From Pseudomonadota bacterium (GTDB lineage: Bacteria; Desulfobacterota; Binatia; Bin18), in the NCBI GenBank assembly GCA_005804965.1, contig SYOC01000241.1, positions 1 to 56,899 of the forward strand: a DNA stretch of 56,899 nucleotides, read 5' to 3'. The notes beneath the pieces were generated by a model that was given only the letters and a program-made list of their open reading frames with translations, was not told where the DNA came from and did not search any database. Below, in pieces: positions 46,004-56,062 of the stretch. The translations under genes were made by a program, and so were the position numbers. Position 1 is the first letter of the stretch; every line of letters begins with the position of its first letter.

Positions 46004-46204
46004 CGCTGTTCTTCCTTCCTTCATTGCCCGGATTTATCCGTCCCATGCAGACGGTATTCTCTTTACACAAAATAGACCACCAACGCGAGGCATGCAGTAG
46101 AAAACCCACTTTCCCTTCCTTCACCAAGTGGGTATATAAAAGACGATTTTTCAGTCTGACTCATAAGCAACCATTCTAGCGTACAAAGAAGGAGGCGCAT
46201 TATC

Positions 46205-46867
46205 ATGGAAGCGCAAGAACGACAACCGATCCCGCGCATCAACGACTTGGCTCCGGACTTCAAAGCCATGAGCACCCATGGCGAGATCACCCTCTCCCAA
46301 TACACTAAAGCCGGCCAATGGGTCCTGCTCTTCTCCCATCCCGCCGACTTCACCCCCGTCTGCACCACCGAGTTCATTGAGTTCTCTCGCCTCGCCCCCG
46401 AGTTCGCCGCCCGCAACGTCCAACCCATCGGCCTCTCCGTCGATAGCATCTTCTCGCATCTTGGTTGGGAGCAGAACATCGAGAAGAACTTTGGGCAACG
46501 CATTCCCTTCCCGGTCATCGCCGACCGCAACATGGCAGTGGCAGCGCTCTATGGCTTGATTCACCCAGGAGCCAGTGACACCGCCACCGTGCGGGCGGTG
46601 TTTCTGATTGACCCGACCGGCAAGGTGCGGTTTCTGATTTATTATCCGCTGAGCATGGGGCGCAACTCGGCGGAGATTTTGCGGGCGATTGATGCGGCGC
46701 AGGCCGCCGATAAGCATGGGATTGCCACGCCAGTGAACTGGCAGCCGGGGGAAGACGTGATCGTGCCCCCACCGGCCAACGAGACGGCGCTGCGCGAGCG
46801 CTTGGAGATGGGCCGTAAGGGTGAAGTCACTCAGACCGACTGGTACTTCTCTAAAAAGAAAATCTAA
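46205..46867 (+). CDS. peroxiredoxin (1-Cys Prx6-type)
   Basis: WVLLFSHPADFTPVCTTEFIEFSRLAPEFAARNVQPIGLSVDSIFSHLGW; GGAGG RBS. Confidence 0.95.
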   Translation: MEAQERQPIPRINDLAPDFKAMSTHGEITLSQYTKAGQWVLLFSHPADFTPVCTTEFIEFSRLAPEFAARNVQPIGLSVDSIFSHLGWEQNIEKNFGQRIPFPVIADRNMAVAALYGLIHPGASDTATVRAVFLIDPTGKVRFLIYYPLSMGRNSAEILRAIDAAQAADKHGIATPVNWQPGEDVIVPPPANETALRERLEMGRKGEVTQTDWYFSKKKI

Positions 46868-46991
46868 CGCTCTTATCTTTCCTCCGCGCACGAGGAGCAC
46901 AACGTTCCTCGTGCCGACCCTTCCCATCTGTTATGATCTCCTGCGCTTGACAACCGTCTTGGAAAAACGAAGTCGCAGGAAAGAAGCATTT

Positions 46992-47528
46992 ATGCCGTAC
47001 CAGAGAAATCCTGGTTCCTCCTCCTCAACTCCCGTAGTCGTCGTACGCAGACGCTCTCCGCGAGCTACGGAGAATACTCCGCCTACAACATTATCCGTCA
47101 AGAAAAATAACCTTATTCCTTCTCCAGGTTCTTCTCGACTTGGTGCAGCGGTCGCTGCTCCGAGCGGCAAAGCAGCAATCCCAACTGTTCCAAAAGAAGA
47201 AGCCTTAGAACTACTCGCCATTCTTCGCGAACGCTGGCCACAAGCATTTCCTTTACAGCCGACAGAAGTGCGCCCTCTTGCTCTTAACATTGACCAAGAG
47301 ATTGCCACCCAGCTCGAAGGGTGGTCAGCCAAGCAGGCACGAAGAGCGATTGCCTTTTGGAAGCGCCCGCACACGGTCGCCTATCTCCGTGCACTTGCGG
47401 CAGGAGGACCCCGGTACGATCTCAGTGGCACTCCGCAAGGGGCCATCACTCCAGAAGAGCAACAACATGCTGCCCGGCAATTAGCCGCTCGCAGTGCGCG
47501 GCGGCAGGCGCAAACGGTCTCCGAATAA
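46992..47528 (+). CDS. ProQ/FinO-family RNA-binding protein
   Basis: EEALELLAILRERWPQAFPLQPTEVRPLALNIDQEIATQLEGWSAKQARRAIAFWKRPHTVAYLRALAAGGPRYDLSGTPQGAITPEEQQHA. Confidence 0.85.
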   Translation: MPYQRNPGSSSSTPVVVVRRRSPRATENTPPTTLSVKKNNLIPSPGSSRLGAAVAAPSGKAAIPTVPKEEALELLAILRERWPQAFPLQPTEVRPLALNIDQEIATQLEGWSAKQARRAIAFWKRPHTVAYLRALAAGGPRYDLSGTPQGAITPEEQQHAARQLAARSARRQAQTVSE

Positions 47529-47864
47529 CCACTTCCGTGAATCATTCGCTCCTGTTGACCCGAGATAACGCGCCTGGATCACACCTCAAGAAAAACTTCA
47601 CTTTCGGCTCAAGCGATACTTCATCTTTCCGTATTCAGCTATCTGTCACCCCTACGTTTTCTGCCCGTGATTGTTCGGAAGTGCCTGATTTTACGAAGAA
47701 AATATCTTGGGGGAGACTCTTGCCTCAGCACTGAATGTGTTCTAGAGAACGATAGGGCTAGGGAAGCGGGAAGGAAGACACGGAGGCAGGAAAACCCTGG
47801 AGCAGGATCACGAAAGGACCTCGTCGTTCGTGAGGGACGCTCGATAAGGAGAAGGAGACCGAGC

Positions 47865-49160
47865 ATGCAAAAGTTCACTTTAGTAAAGTATTGCTTAGCT
47901 ATCGCCACTGCACTTATTTTGTGGGGCGGATCGTATGTGGACAGTGTCGCACAATTTCTTAATGCGTCAGACATCTGCGGCCGGACCTCTGGCCTCACCC
48001 TCGTCCCCGTGAACGGTCGCAAAACCCCCAAACGCGCGCGGCAAGAGGTGTTGCAGACGACCAGCAACGTTCCCCTTGACAACATTCTCTTTCGACTTGG
48101 TGCGAATGCGCAACTTGTCATTGATGAAAGTGACGTTCGCTTCACCAATATTCGCATCGAATGTCCGGCCACACCCGTCCCTACTCAAGACGGTCTCATC
48201 GTTGGCATGAACGAGCAAGGGGTGCGCGTCACAGTCGATGGACTTCAGGCGCGCAACATGTGTATTCGCGGCTGTGGAAACGTCGGGCTGCGCATCCTGG
48301 GCGGGACAAATCACAAGTTTGCAAGGTTCGACCTCAAAGGCAGCGGGCAAGAAGGCATGATCGCAGAAGAGGTAACGAATAGTGAATTTATTGGATTCAC
48401 GTCCGGCCTCGGCTCAAACAATGTGAGGGGGGTTGTCCTGAGGAATGGGAGCCATCACAACCGCATCGCCACTGCCCTCATCATGAAGCCGCAGAACCCA
48501 CAGGCACCAGCGCTCACCCTGGACCCCACTTCGACTTACAATCAGATCGTCAGGATTCGCCTCTGGGGGAACCAGCCTCAGATCCTGTGCAATACGCCGG
48601 ATACCAATCTTTTCGTGGACAATATGTGTCCGGGGAGTATCAACTTGACCGGGTCCTGCGGCTGCGGGCCAGGGTACGTCATCAACGGTGTCGAGCAAAT
48701 CGTGTATACCCAGTCTATGCGCACTGCCTATGGCTCCCGCCCGTGGACGGTGTGCTTGGATAACACGAGTTACCGCCCGCCTGGAGAGTCGCAACCGAAC
48801 CGTCAATGTCGCCAGTCCGACGTCAAGAATGTTTTTGCCGATAGCGGCTACCAACAGGGCGATCTCGTCGTCGTCGATTCGTATCCGAATGAGCCTGGCT
48901 ATTGGCCGTCCGACAGTTTCGACAACGCTTCTGGCCCCACTTCAGTGATTGGTAACACGATCAGCCAGAATGGGCGGTTTCTCTTCGATGTCAAATTCAA
49001 TACTGTTCCGGTCGCCAACGGCCCTTTCCAAACAAGTGGAACAGATTTGCAAAATTTCTCGTATATGGCACCAGCCTCCTACATCCAGTTGCCACCCGCA
49101 GATGGCGAGCAGATCAACGTGTGCTCTCCTGTCGGTTGCGCCAATAACTACGTTCCCTAA
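47865..49160 (+). CDS. secreted protein, probable right-handed beta-helix
   Basis: Signal peptide MQKFTLVKYCLAIATALILWGGSYVDSVAQF; GLIVGMNEQGVRVTVDGLQARNMCIRGCGNVGLRILGGTNHKFARFDLKGSGQEGMI; AAGGAGAAGGAG RBS. Confidence 0.7.
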   Translation: MQKFTLVKYCLAIATALILWGGSYVDSVAQFLNASDICGRTSGLTLVPVNGRKTPKRARQEVLQTTSNVPLDNILFRLGANAQLVIDESDVRFTNIRIECPATPVPTQDGLIVGMNEQGVRVTVDGLQARNMCIRGCGNVGLRILGGTNHKFARFDLKGSGQEGMIAEEVTNSEFIGFTSGLGSNNVRGVVLRNGSHHNRIATALIMKPQNPQAPALTLDPTSTYNQIVRIRLWGNQPQILCNTPDTNLFVDNMCPGSINLTGSCGCGPGYVINGVEQIVYTQSMRTAYGSRPWTVCLDNTSYRPPGESQPNRQCRQSDVKNVFADSGYQQGDLVVVDSYPNEPGYWPSDSFDNASGPTSVIGNTISQNGRFLFDVKFNTVPVANGPFQTSGTDLQNFSYMAPASYIQLPPADGEQINVCSPVGCANNYVP

Positions 49161-49193
49161 GGACGCTCGGCACTCTGAGGAAAGGAAAAACAG

Positions 49194-50597
49194 ATGCACG
49201 CCAATAGATCCTCTTTGCAAACGAGAAAGAAAATTCCTGGGTTTCTGCTGGGTTTCATTGCCTTCTCAATGTTCGACCTTTCTCCAGCACTCGCTGGTGA
49301 ATGCAGTTCCGAGATCTGCGCCGGGGACCCTTGTGTGATTACAGGCTATCACGAACTGGAACCCAACTGCTCGCTCGATTTTAGCGACAGAGATGTAACC
49401 ATTGCTGACGCTGCCGTAGTGCAAGTGACCGGCGACGGCGCGGCGCGGATCATGGCGCGGAATCTCACGCTCCGCGGTACTATTCAGACCGATGGTGTGG
49501 CAAGCAGCGAAATCTTCATTGACGTTGCTGGAAAGTTCACCACACCGGCAGGGGCAAAAGGGGAAATCAAGGCTGGCGACCGCGACAGCCTTGCCGGCGG
49601 GCCGATTCGCCTCACCGCCGGGGGAGAAGTCGAGCTGCAAGGATCAGCCGAGTTCTCAAATGCCCCGGGTGGGCAGTTCTTCATCGTAGGTCGCCACGTT
49701 ACCGTCAACCAGCCTATTGTCACCCAAGGGCCAGGGCGTGTCGATATTCGCGCCACGGCGGGACCGATCACTGTGTCCAAACCGATCGACGTGAGCGGAA
49801 CCAGCCCTCGTCAAGGAGGTAGTATCTTCCTCCTCGCGACTGGAGACGTCACGGTCGCGGCCCCGCTCTTGTTGAAAGCCCCAGCGGCTAGCTCCGGCAA
49901 CGGTTTCGTCTTAGAAGGGCGCAACGTGTATGTCAGAGCGTCCACGAGTGCCCCGATTCTCGATCTCTCCTCAGGCGACGCCAGTAGCAGCGGTGGCGGT
50001 AAGATTATTGCGCACGCTGATACTGCCAGCGGAGAGTCCGGCGGTGTTGTGATCGAAGGACGTATCACTTTGGATAGCGGCAACAACGGCAGTGCTGGCG
50101 AGTTGGCAGTGAGCGCGGAGTCGAAACTCGATATTCTCGGCAAAATCAGCGCGAAAGCTTCAGGCCCCTCTGGCAACGGTGGCACCTTACTGCTCTTAAG
50201 CAAACCGGAGAGTACCATTCGCCTGAGTGGTGCCTTCACAGCGACTGGAGAAGGGCGCGGTGGTGAGATCGAAATCGGTGGTATCGAAGAAGCACCCGTC
50301 AAATCTCTCGTCTTCTTAGATGACGTCCTCCTCAATACGCAAAGCTCGGGCACAGGCGGAGCTAACCGCATCCGCTATCAGCGCTCCTTCCGAGCGATGG
50401 GCAGCGGTACAGTGAAGTTACTCTCAACCCGGAATTCTGCCACGACCGGCAACATCGTCGAATGCGAATGCCTCGACCATAACCCTGTCGATGGCGTATG
50501 CGATGAAGATGCTTGCATTCGAGGCCCAGGTGGCTTTAAGTCAGCACTCACACTTCCAGCCATACAACTCAAACCCACGGTGTTTGAGCAAGAATAA
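49194..50597 (+). CDS. secreted beta-repeat protein
   Basis: Signal peptide FLLGFIAFSMFDLSPALAG; glycine-rich short repeats (GGPIRLTAGGEVELQGSAEFSNAPGGQFFIVGRHVTVNQPIVTQGPGRVDIRATAGPI); Cys pairs near both termini. Confidence 0.7.
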   Translation: MHANRSSLQTRKKIPGFLLGFIAFSMFDLSPALAGECSSEICAGDPCVITGYHELEPNCSLDFSDRDVTIADAAVVQVTGDGAARIMARNLTLRGTIQTDGVASSEIFIDVAGKFTTPAGAKGEIKAGDRDSLAGGPIRLTAGGEVELQGSAEFSNAPGGQFFIVGRHVTVNQPIVTQGPGRVDIRATAGPITVSKPIDVSGTSPRQGGSIFLLATGDVTVAAPLLLKAPAASSGNGFVLEGRNVYVRASTSAPILDLSSGDASSSGGGKIIAHADTASGESGGVVIEGRITLDSGNNGSAGELAVSAESKLDILGKISAKASGPSGNGGTLLLLSKPESTIRLSGAFTATGEGRGGEIEIGGIEEAPVKSLVFLDDVLLNTQSSGTGGANRIRYQRSFRAMGSGTVKLLSTRNSATTGNIVECECLDHNPVDGVCDEDACIRGPGGFKSALTLPAIQLKPTVFEQE

Positions 50598-50639
50598 TCG
50601 CCGAGACCCTCGTCTTTCTCGTCCGGCACGACGCCCCTC

Positions 50640-52910
50640 CTACCCCAGGTTGCGTCGTGCCAATGCACTCGCCACACCCGCCAGTCCCATCGACGGTAAC
50701 CACCCAGCAAGCACGGGCGGCAAGAACCCGCCGTAGCCCAAAGATGCACACACGCCAGTCATAAGTACATGGCCAACTCCCACAACTGTCGTGACGAGCA
50801 GAGTCACCGCTGTAGGAGGAAACGGCGGCCCGGCAATCGCGAAGACCAGAATCACCGTTGGCAGCAAGAGACATGCGAACGGCGCAGCAAGTTTGACATG
50901 GAAATCGACGCGGTAGCCGGTGGCATGATAGCCGCCGTTTTCAGTGTCGTAGATGTGCTGCGCTAACTCGCGGATGCCAAGCTGCATCGTGTCCACCGTG
51001 GCTTGAGGCGCTGGGCCGAGTTGGATGCGATTTTCAGCTGGCATTTCCTGTACCCCGCGATCAGAAATGCTCACGCGGACAGGCTGGTCCAGCTCCCAGA
51101 CGCCTGCACCGAGATGTTTCGCCTCAACCGCATCTATACGCTCGACCGGCAATCCATCTTTCCCCAAGGTGTACACCGATAGCCCCATAGCGTGCCCTTG
51201 TCGAGGGTCGAATTGCGCGGCTTGATACACGTACCTCCCTGTCCGATACCAAATCATTTGCTGCAGCGGCCGAGTGTCCAGTGTTCGGTTTTTAATCTCC
51301 TGATCCTTGAACTGATCGGCCAAGGTGTTCGTGGTCGGTACGACAAATTCGTTGAGCAAGAAATCTCCAGGCGTGACCAACGCAGCAATCACGAGCATCG
51401 GAAGCAGAGCATGAGCGACCGATACCCCACAGGCTCGCATTCCGACCAATTCAAGTCGTGCGGCAAGCGCACTCACGGTCAGCGTCGTCGCTAAAAGGAG
51501 CGACATCGGCACGACCCGCGAGGCCAGCAGCGGTGCACGGAATCCGTAAAATTGCACGGCTTGTAACAGATTCGCCTCATGGCGGGCAAACCAATCAAGC
51601 CGCTCCAGAATATCGACGAGGAGATACCCCACAAACAGTCCGGCAAACGAGAGCGGCCACAACACCAGATACTGCCGACCGACATAACGCCACAGAACCC
51701 AGCGTTGCGAGAACCCTAGCGGCAAGGCGGACACCTTACGCCACCAGGGCTTCGTCGCAACCTTGAGATCGCCGGAACGACGCCATGGTAACAGCCTCCA
51801 CCACGGCCACCAGCGTCCGCGTGTGAGCAAGATCAGGGCAAGCCCCAAAACGACCAGATTCGGCAGCCACACGCCACCGCTCGCAGAAAGCATCCCGGCC
51901 TGGCTCAGACCGTCGCCGAACTGCATCAGACCGTAATACAGCAACGTCACGAGCAGCCCAGCCACACCACCAGCCGCCCGCGAGAAGCGCTGGCCTGAAA
52001 GTGCCAGAGGCACGGCCAAAAGAGCGAAACACAGAGCAGCGAACGGGTACGCCACACGGCGGTGCAATTCTCGTTGTGCCAGAAGGGCAGATTCGTGCGC
52101 CGTCGCTTCATCCCACGCCAGCGCGGCAACCTCTGCCAGCGGAACCTCGGACAGAACGTCTTCGTGTTTGCGAATGCGTTCGGTGCCTTCGTGAAGCGGC
52201 TGAAAGAATCGCTCGAAACGGGTCTCCTCGCCGTTCACCCGTGGGGTGCGCAACATGACACCATCGAGGAGGGCAAGCTGTATGCCACCTTCGTGCGCAG
52301 ACTGCAACTCTCCGCGCTCGGCAAACAACGTCTGCCCCTGCTCCGGCACCCACACGAGCACCCCGCGCAACTGCTTCCCGCTCGCAGAAATTTCCCGTGC
52401 CACCAGTTTGACGTCGCGAAACTCATGGATCGTGCCAGCCCGCAACGCCAGCCCAGGATTTTCCGTCGCCATCAGGCGAAGCGTCGCCATCAGCGAACGC
52501 GTTGCCCAGGGCGCAGCAAACAAGCTCAAAACCAAGCCAAACGTTGCCATAGCTGTCGAAAACAGCAGGACTGGGCCAACCAGTCGCTGGCTCGCGATCC
52601 CCGACGATTCCAAGGCTACGATTTCACGGTCGCCCCGCAACCGACCAAGCCCCACCAAGGAGCCAATCAATACGGCGAAGGGCAACACCTGGGCAAGCAA
52701 AGGCAGCAACTCGTAAAAAGCGATCATGCTCACCACACCGACCCCAAAGCCGCGATTGATGACGAAGTCCGAGAATCCCAGCAGGTCCTTGGCCAGCAGC
52801 AACACCGCGAGTCCGGCCATAGCGGAAATTGTGGGGCCAGCGACGGCGCGGATCGTATAACTACTCAGGACGGCACCGAGTCGCCGCATCGAAGTGAATT
52901 TTTCACGCAT
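50640..52910 (-). CDS. LptF-LptG fused lipopolysaccharide export permease
   Basis: Two tandem YjgP/YjgQ-like domains in one 756-aa ORF: LLPLLAQVLPFAVLIGSLVGLGRLRGDREIVALESSGIASQRLVGPVLL and WVLWRYVGRQYLVLWPLSFAGLFVGYLLVDILERLDWFARHEAN...FRAPLLASRVVPMSLLLATTLTVSALAARLELVGMRACGVS. Confidence 0.85.
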   Translation of the reverse strand: MREKFTSMRRLGAVLSSYTIRAVAGPTISAMAGLAVLLLAKDLLGFSDFVINRGFGVGVVSMIAFYELLPLLAQVLPFAVLIGSLVGLGRLRGDREIVALESSGIASQRLVGPVLLFSTAMATFGLVLSLFAAPWATRSLMATLRLMATENPGLALRAGTIHEFRDVKLVAREISASGKQLRGVLVWVPEQGQTLFAERGELQSAHEGGIQLALLDGVMLRTPRVNGEETRFERFFQPLHEGTERIRKHEDVLSEVPLAEVAALAWDEATAHESALLAQRELHRRVAYPFAALCFALLAVPLALSGQRFSRAAGGVAGLLVTLLYYGLMQFGDGLSQAGMLSASGGVWLPNLVVLGLALILLTRGRWWPWWRLLPWRRSGDLKVATKPWWRKVSALPLGFSQRWVLWRYVGRQYLVLWPLSFAGLFVGYLLVDILERLDWFARHEANLLQAVQFYGFRAPLLASRVVPMSLLLATTLTVSALAARLELVGMRACGVSVAHALLPMLVIAALVTPGDFLLNEFVVPTTNTLADQFKDQEIKNRTLDTRPLQQMIWYRTGRYVYQAAQFDPRQGHAMGLSVYTLGKDGLPVERIDAVEAKHLGAGVWELDQPVRVSISDRGVQEMPAENRIQLGPAPQATVDTMQLGIRELAQHIYDTENGGYHATGYRVDFHVKLAAPFACLLLPTVILVFAIAGPPFPPTAVTLLVTTVVGVGHVLMTGVCASLGYGGFLPPVLAGWLPSMGLAGVASALARRNLG

Positions 52911-53108
52911 GATCGTAGAAGAGAAAAAGACCCTTCAGGTGAGCAGTCACCGACCCGGAAGGCAAGGAGTGTACACCTTGATTCTCTTTTGGGTTTCCCT
53001 TATATCGGGCGCGGGGGTTGCACGACAGACCCTTCATTTGCCGCTACGAAACCATGCTCGCAGAGAGCTCTCACCAAGCAAATCATCCATATTCGTGACA
53101 TTCAGGAC

Positions 53109-53864
53109 ATGAAAGCAATCATACTGAGCGCTGGCCAAGGGAAACGCCTCCTCCCTCTAACGTACGAAGCCCCCAAATGTCTCCTCCCGGTCGCAGATAC
53201 TCGGCCAGTCTTGGAGCTACAACTGCAAGCCTTCGAGCAATGCGGCATCCGCTCCGTCTCGGTCATGGTAGGCTTCGGCGCTGCCAAAGTCGAAGCGTTC
53301 TTAGCCGACTATTCGTCGTCGCGGCTAACGATCCGCACTTGCTACAACCCGTTCTTCGAGACTTCGAATAACCTGGCAACCTGTTGGCTCGCCATTCCTG
53401 AGATGACAGAGGATTTTATCCTCCTGAACGGCGACACACTGTTTACCCCGACGGTCTTGCAACGATTACTCGCGGCACCACCAGCACCGGTCACGCTCAC
53501 CATCGATCAGAAAGCTGCCTATGACGACGACGATATGAAAGTCTCGCTCAACGGCGGCTGCCGCTTGAAAGCTGTGGGCAAGACCCTACCATCCGCAACC
53601 GTCCATGGAGAATCCATCGGATTGATGCGCTTTTGTGGCCGTGGGGTCACTACGTTTCGGCAAGCCCTCGATGCGGCAATCCGCGAGCCTGAAGCGCTTG
53701 ATCGCTGGTATCTCTCGGTACTCAATTCGTTGGCAGCCGACGAACACATCGATACCGTATCGATACGCGGCCACTGGTGGGCCGAGATCGACACCCCAAC
53801 CGATCTCGCAAAAGTCCGCGCACACTTTGCGGCTCTGTCTCCTGCTGCCACTGTCGCTTCATAA
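53109..53864 (+). CDS. nucleotidyltransferase (sugar / phosphocholine cytidylyltransferase-like)
   Basis: MKAIILSAGQGKRLLPLTYEAPKCLLPVADTRPVLELQLQAFEQCGIRSVSVMVGF; LLNGDTLF. The ORF start at 52062 is an artefactual extension antisense to lptFG. Confidence 0.9.
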   Translation: MKAIILSAGQGKRLLPLTYEAPKCLLPVADTRPVLELQLQAFEQCGIRSVSVMVGFGAAKVEAFLADYSSSRLTIRTCYNPFFETSNNLATCWLAIPEMTEDFILLNGDTLFTPTVLQRLLAAPPAPVTLTIDQKAAYDDDDMKVSLNGGCRLKAVGKTLPSATVHGESIGLMRFCGRGVTTFRQALDAAIREPEALDRWYLSVLNSLAADEHIDTVSIRGHWWAEIDTPTDLAKVRAHFAALSPAATVAS

Positions 53865-53875
53865 CGCAGCGGCAT

Positions 53876-55195
53876 TCAGGCCCGGTCGCATCCTTCAGCA
53901 GCGTGCGCTCGACGGCTTGCCTCCACAGCCTCCTTCACGACTTCGGCTTGTCGCTGGAGTTCCGCTGGCGGCATCGACTGATAGCAAGGAAGAACCACAA
54001 GCTTGCTAAGCGCCTGCTTCGCGACCACGGCATCAAGGTCTGGACGGTCCTCCGGCGGAGCCACGGTTTCCGACCGCGTGAGCGAAGCACTATAGAATCC
54101 AGCCTGCCGCAACGCTGCATGTATCGCCGGCGGGTCATCCGCCAGAATGGGGAAGACCCAATACCGGTGCATGGGATTGTGCATGCCGGGACACACCACC
54201 ACATTGTCCAGATAGCGCACCAACATGGCTCCGGCGTGTATACGTGCGTCCAAGTCGCTGCTTTGCCAGCGACGCAAACGCCGGAGTAACACTGCTAAAA
54301 GAGAGGCCGAGGGCTGGTAGCGTAACTGTTTCGCCGAGCCCAGACGAGCCACGCCACGAGCCGCATCGCTGATGGCATCTTCGTACTCCCACTTCAACAG
54401 TCGAGCAATTTTGCTCAGCACAGCAAAAACCAGCCGGGAAACGACCACCTTCAAGCCAGCGAATTTGAGTAAACGGAGCAAATAGGAACGCTTCGTTTGC
54501 ACGGGATACAGGGCTTGTCGTTGCCGCATGTGCTGGAGCAGCTGCGCATTTCGCACGCACAGGAGCGCACCGCCGAGCGCAGTCGCAAATTTGATGGGAC
54601 CAAAGCTAAACATGCTCACATCGGCAGATGGATGCCCAGTGTACCCCTGTCCGACGAACGCTTGAGCGCAGTCTTCAACGAAGAGCAGGTTGTGCCGCTT
54701 CGCAATCTCTAAGAGCGGATCGAGCGGCAGGCGGGTGCCGAAGAGGTGGGCCACGACCAAAACCCGCGTGGCAGGGGAGATAGCACGGGTGAGAGACTCT
54801 ACGGTGGGCCCCATGGAGTCTAAATTCAAATCGACAGGAACCGGGACGAGGCCGTTCCGCTTCACGACGCGGGTCATGGCCTTGACGTTGAGGGCCGACA
54901 TGAGGACCTCACTCCCCGGCGGAAGGGCAAGGGTTTGCAGCAACAAGTCAAATCCACTGCGCACCGAAAAACAGGCCAGAGCGTCGCCTTCCGACGACCA
55001 AAACTCCTCCACCTGATGTTGCAAATTGGCGCGGTCCCCAGGGAGAAAGCAGTGCAGAATACCAAACGCGAGGTCAGACCAAGAGATGTGTAAACGGAGA
55101 GGTGCCCACATCTTGGGGTATATAGCACTCGACTTTCCGCTCGATAAGAGCACCGGGAGCGAGGGTGTACCGTGGTTCGACAAACCCTTGACCAA
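53876..55195 (-). CDS. DegT/DnrJ/EryC1/StrS aminotransferase-family protein
   Basis: CFSVRSGFDLLLQTLALPPGSEVLMSALNVKAMTRVVKRNGLVPVPVDLNLDSMGPTVESLTRAISPATRVLVVAHLFGTRLPLDPLLEIAKRHNLLFVEDCAQAFVGQGYTGHPSADVSMFSFGPIKFATALGGALL. Confidence 0.88.
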   Translation of the reverse strand: MVKGLSNHGTPSLPVLLSSGKSSAIYPKMWAPLRLHISWSDLAFGILHCFLPGDRANLQHQVEEFWSSEGDALACFSVRSGFDLLLQTLALPPGSEVLMSALNVKAMTRVVKRNGLVPVPVDLNLDSMGPTVESLTRAISPATRVLVVAHLFGTRLPLDPLLEIAKRHNLLFVEDCAQAFVGQGYTGHPSADVSMFSFGPIKFATALGGALLCVRNAQLLQHMRQRQALYPVQTKRSYLLRLLKFAGLKVVVSRLVFAVLSKIARLLKWEYEDAISDAARGVARLGSAKQLRYQPSASLLAVLLRRLRRWQSSDLDARIHAGAMLVRYLDNVVVCPGMHNPMHRYWVFPILADDPPAIHAALRQAGFYSASLTRSETVAPPEDRPDLDAVVAKQALSKLVVLPCYQSMPPAELQRQAEVVKEAVEASRRAHAAEGCDRA

Positions 55196-55237
55196 ACTCT
55201 AGAATCCTCTTATGGCTAGAGGCGGGAGAGAGCACGA

Positions 55238-56005
55238 ATGAATATCGGGCAATGGCTGAAGAAGCAGAGACGGCGGTGGGTGAGGAAGCTGGGCAAGAAA
55301 ATGCTTCGTGGGCTTTTCGGATTCCTCGGACGACAGTCTCTCGTTGGTAACTCTGTGGTCTTCGATGCTACGCAATTCCCCTGGACAGCAGAACTCGAAG
55401 CCCATTGGCAGGATATCCGGGCAGAGGTCGAGCCTCTGCTCGCCGTTCGGGATCGTCTGCCCAATTTTCAGGACATCTCCCCCGACCAATACAAAATCTC
55501 AACGGACGATAAGTGGAAGACCTATATCTTCTACGGTTTTGGCTACCGCTCCGAGCGTAATTGCGCCCGCTGTCCCAAAACCGCGCAGTTGCTGGCCAAA
55601 ATTCCGAATTTACAGACGGCCTTTTTCTCGATCCTTGCTCCCGGCATGCACATTAAAGCCCACCGTGGCGTTACCAAAGGGCTCCTGCGCTGTCACCTCG
55701 GATTGATCGTGCCCGAGCCGAAAGACAAATGTGTCATGCAAGTCGGTGACCATCTGTGCCAGTGGGAGGAAGGCAAAAGTCTGGTCTTCGATGACACGGC
55801 GCAACACGAAGTGTGGAACGAGACGGAAGGAGAGCGGGTCGTGTTACTGCTGGACTTCCACCGACCTCTGCGTTTTCCTGGCACTCTCGTCAGTCGTGCG
55901 CTTTTGTCTGGGGTCAGGATGAGCGCTTACGTTCGTGATGCGCGCAGAAATGAGATCGCTTGGGAGGATCGTTTCGAACGAGAGTTCGTCAATAAAATTG
56001 GATAA
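55238..56005 (+). CDS. aspartyl/asparaginyl beta-hydroxylase-like (LpxO-type) dioxygenase
   Basis: FFSILAPGMHIKAHRGVTKGLLRCHLGLIVPEPKDKCVMQVGDHLCQWEEGKSLVFDDTAQHEVWNETEGERVVLLLDFHRPL. Confidence 0.88.
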   Translation: MNIGQWLKKQRRRWVRKLGKKMLRGLFGFLGRQSLVGNSVVFDATQFPWTAELEAHWQDIRAEVEPLLAVRDRLPNFQDISPDQYKISTDDKWKTYIFYGFGYRSERNCARCPKTAQLLAKIPNLQTAFFSILAPGMHIKAHRGVTKGLLRCHLGLIVPEPKDKCVMQVGDHLCQWEEGKSLVFDDTAQHEVWNETEGERVVLLLDFHRPLRFPGTLVSRALLSGVRMSAYVRDARRNEIAWEDRFEREFVNKIG

Positions 56006-56062
56006 AGACGGTGAGACTCCAAAGCCTTGCGCACTCTTGTCGCTCTGATTTTTGGTAGGACC

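Noticed and set aside
52062-53108. N-terminal extension of the nucleotidyltransferase ORF
   Set aside because: Antisense to lptFG; the family N-terminus MKAIILSAGQGKRLLPLT begins at 53109.
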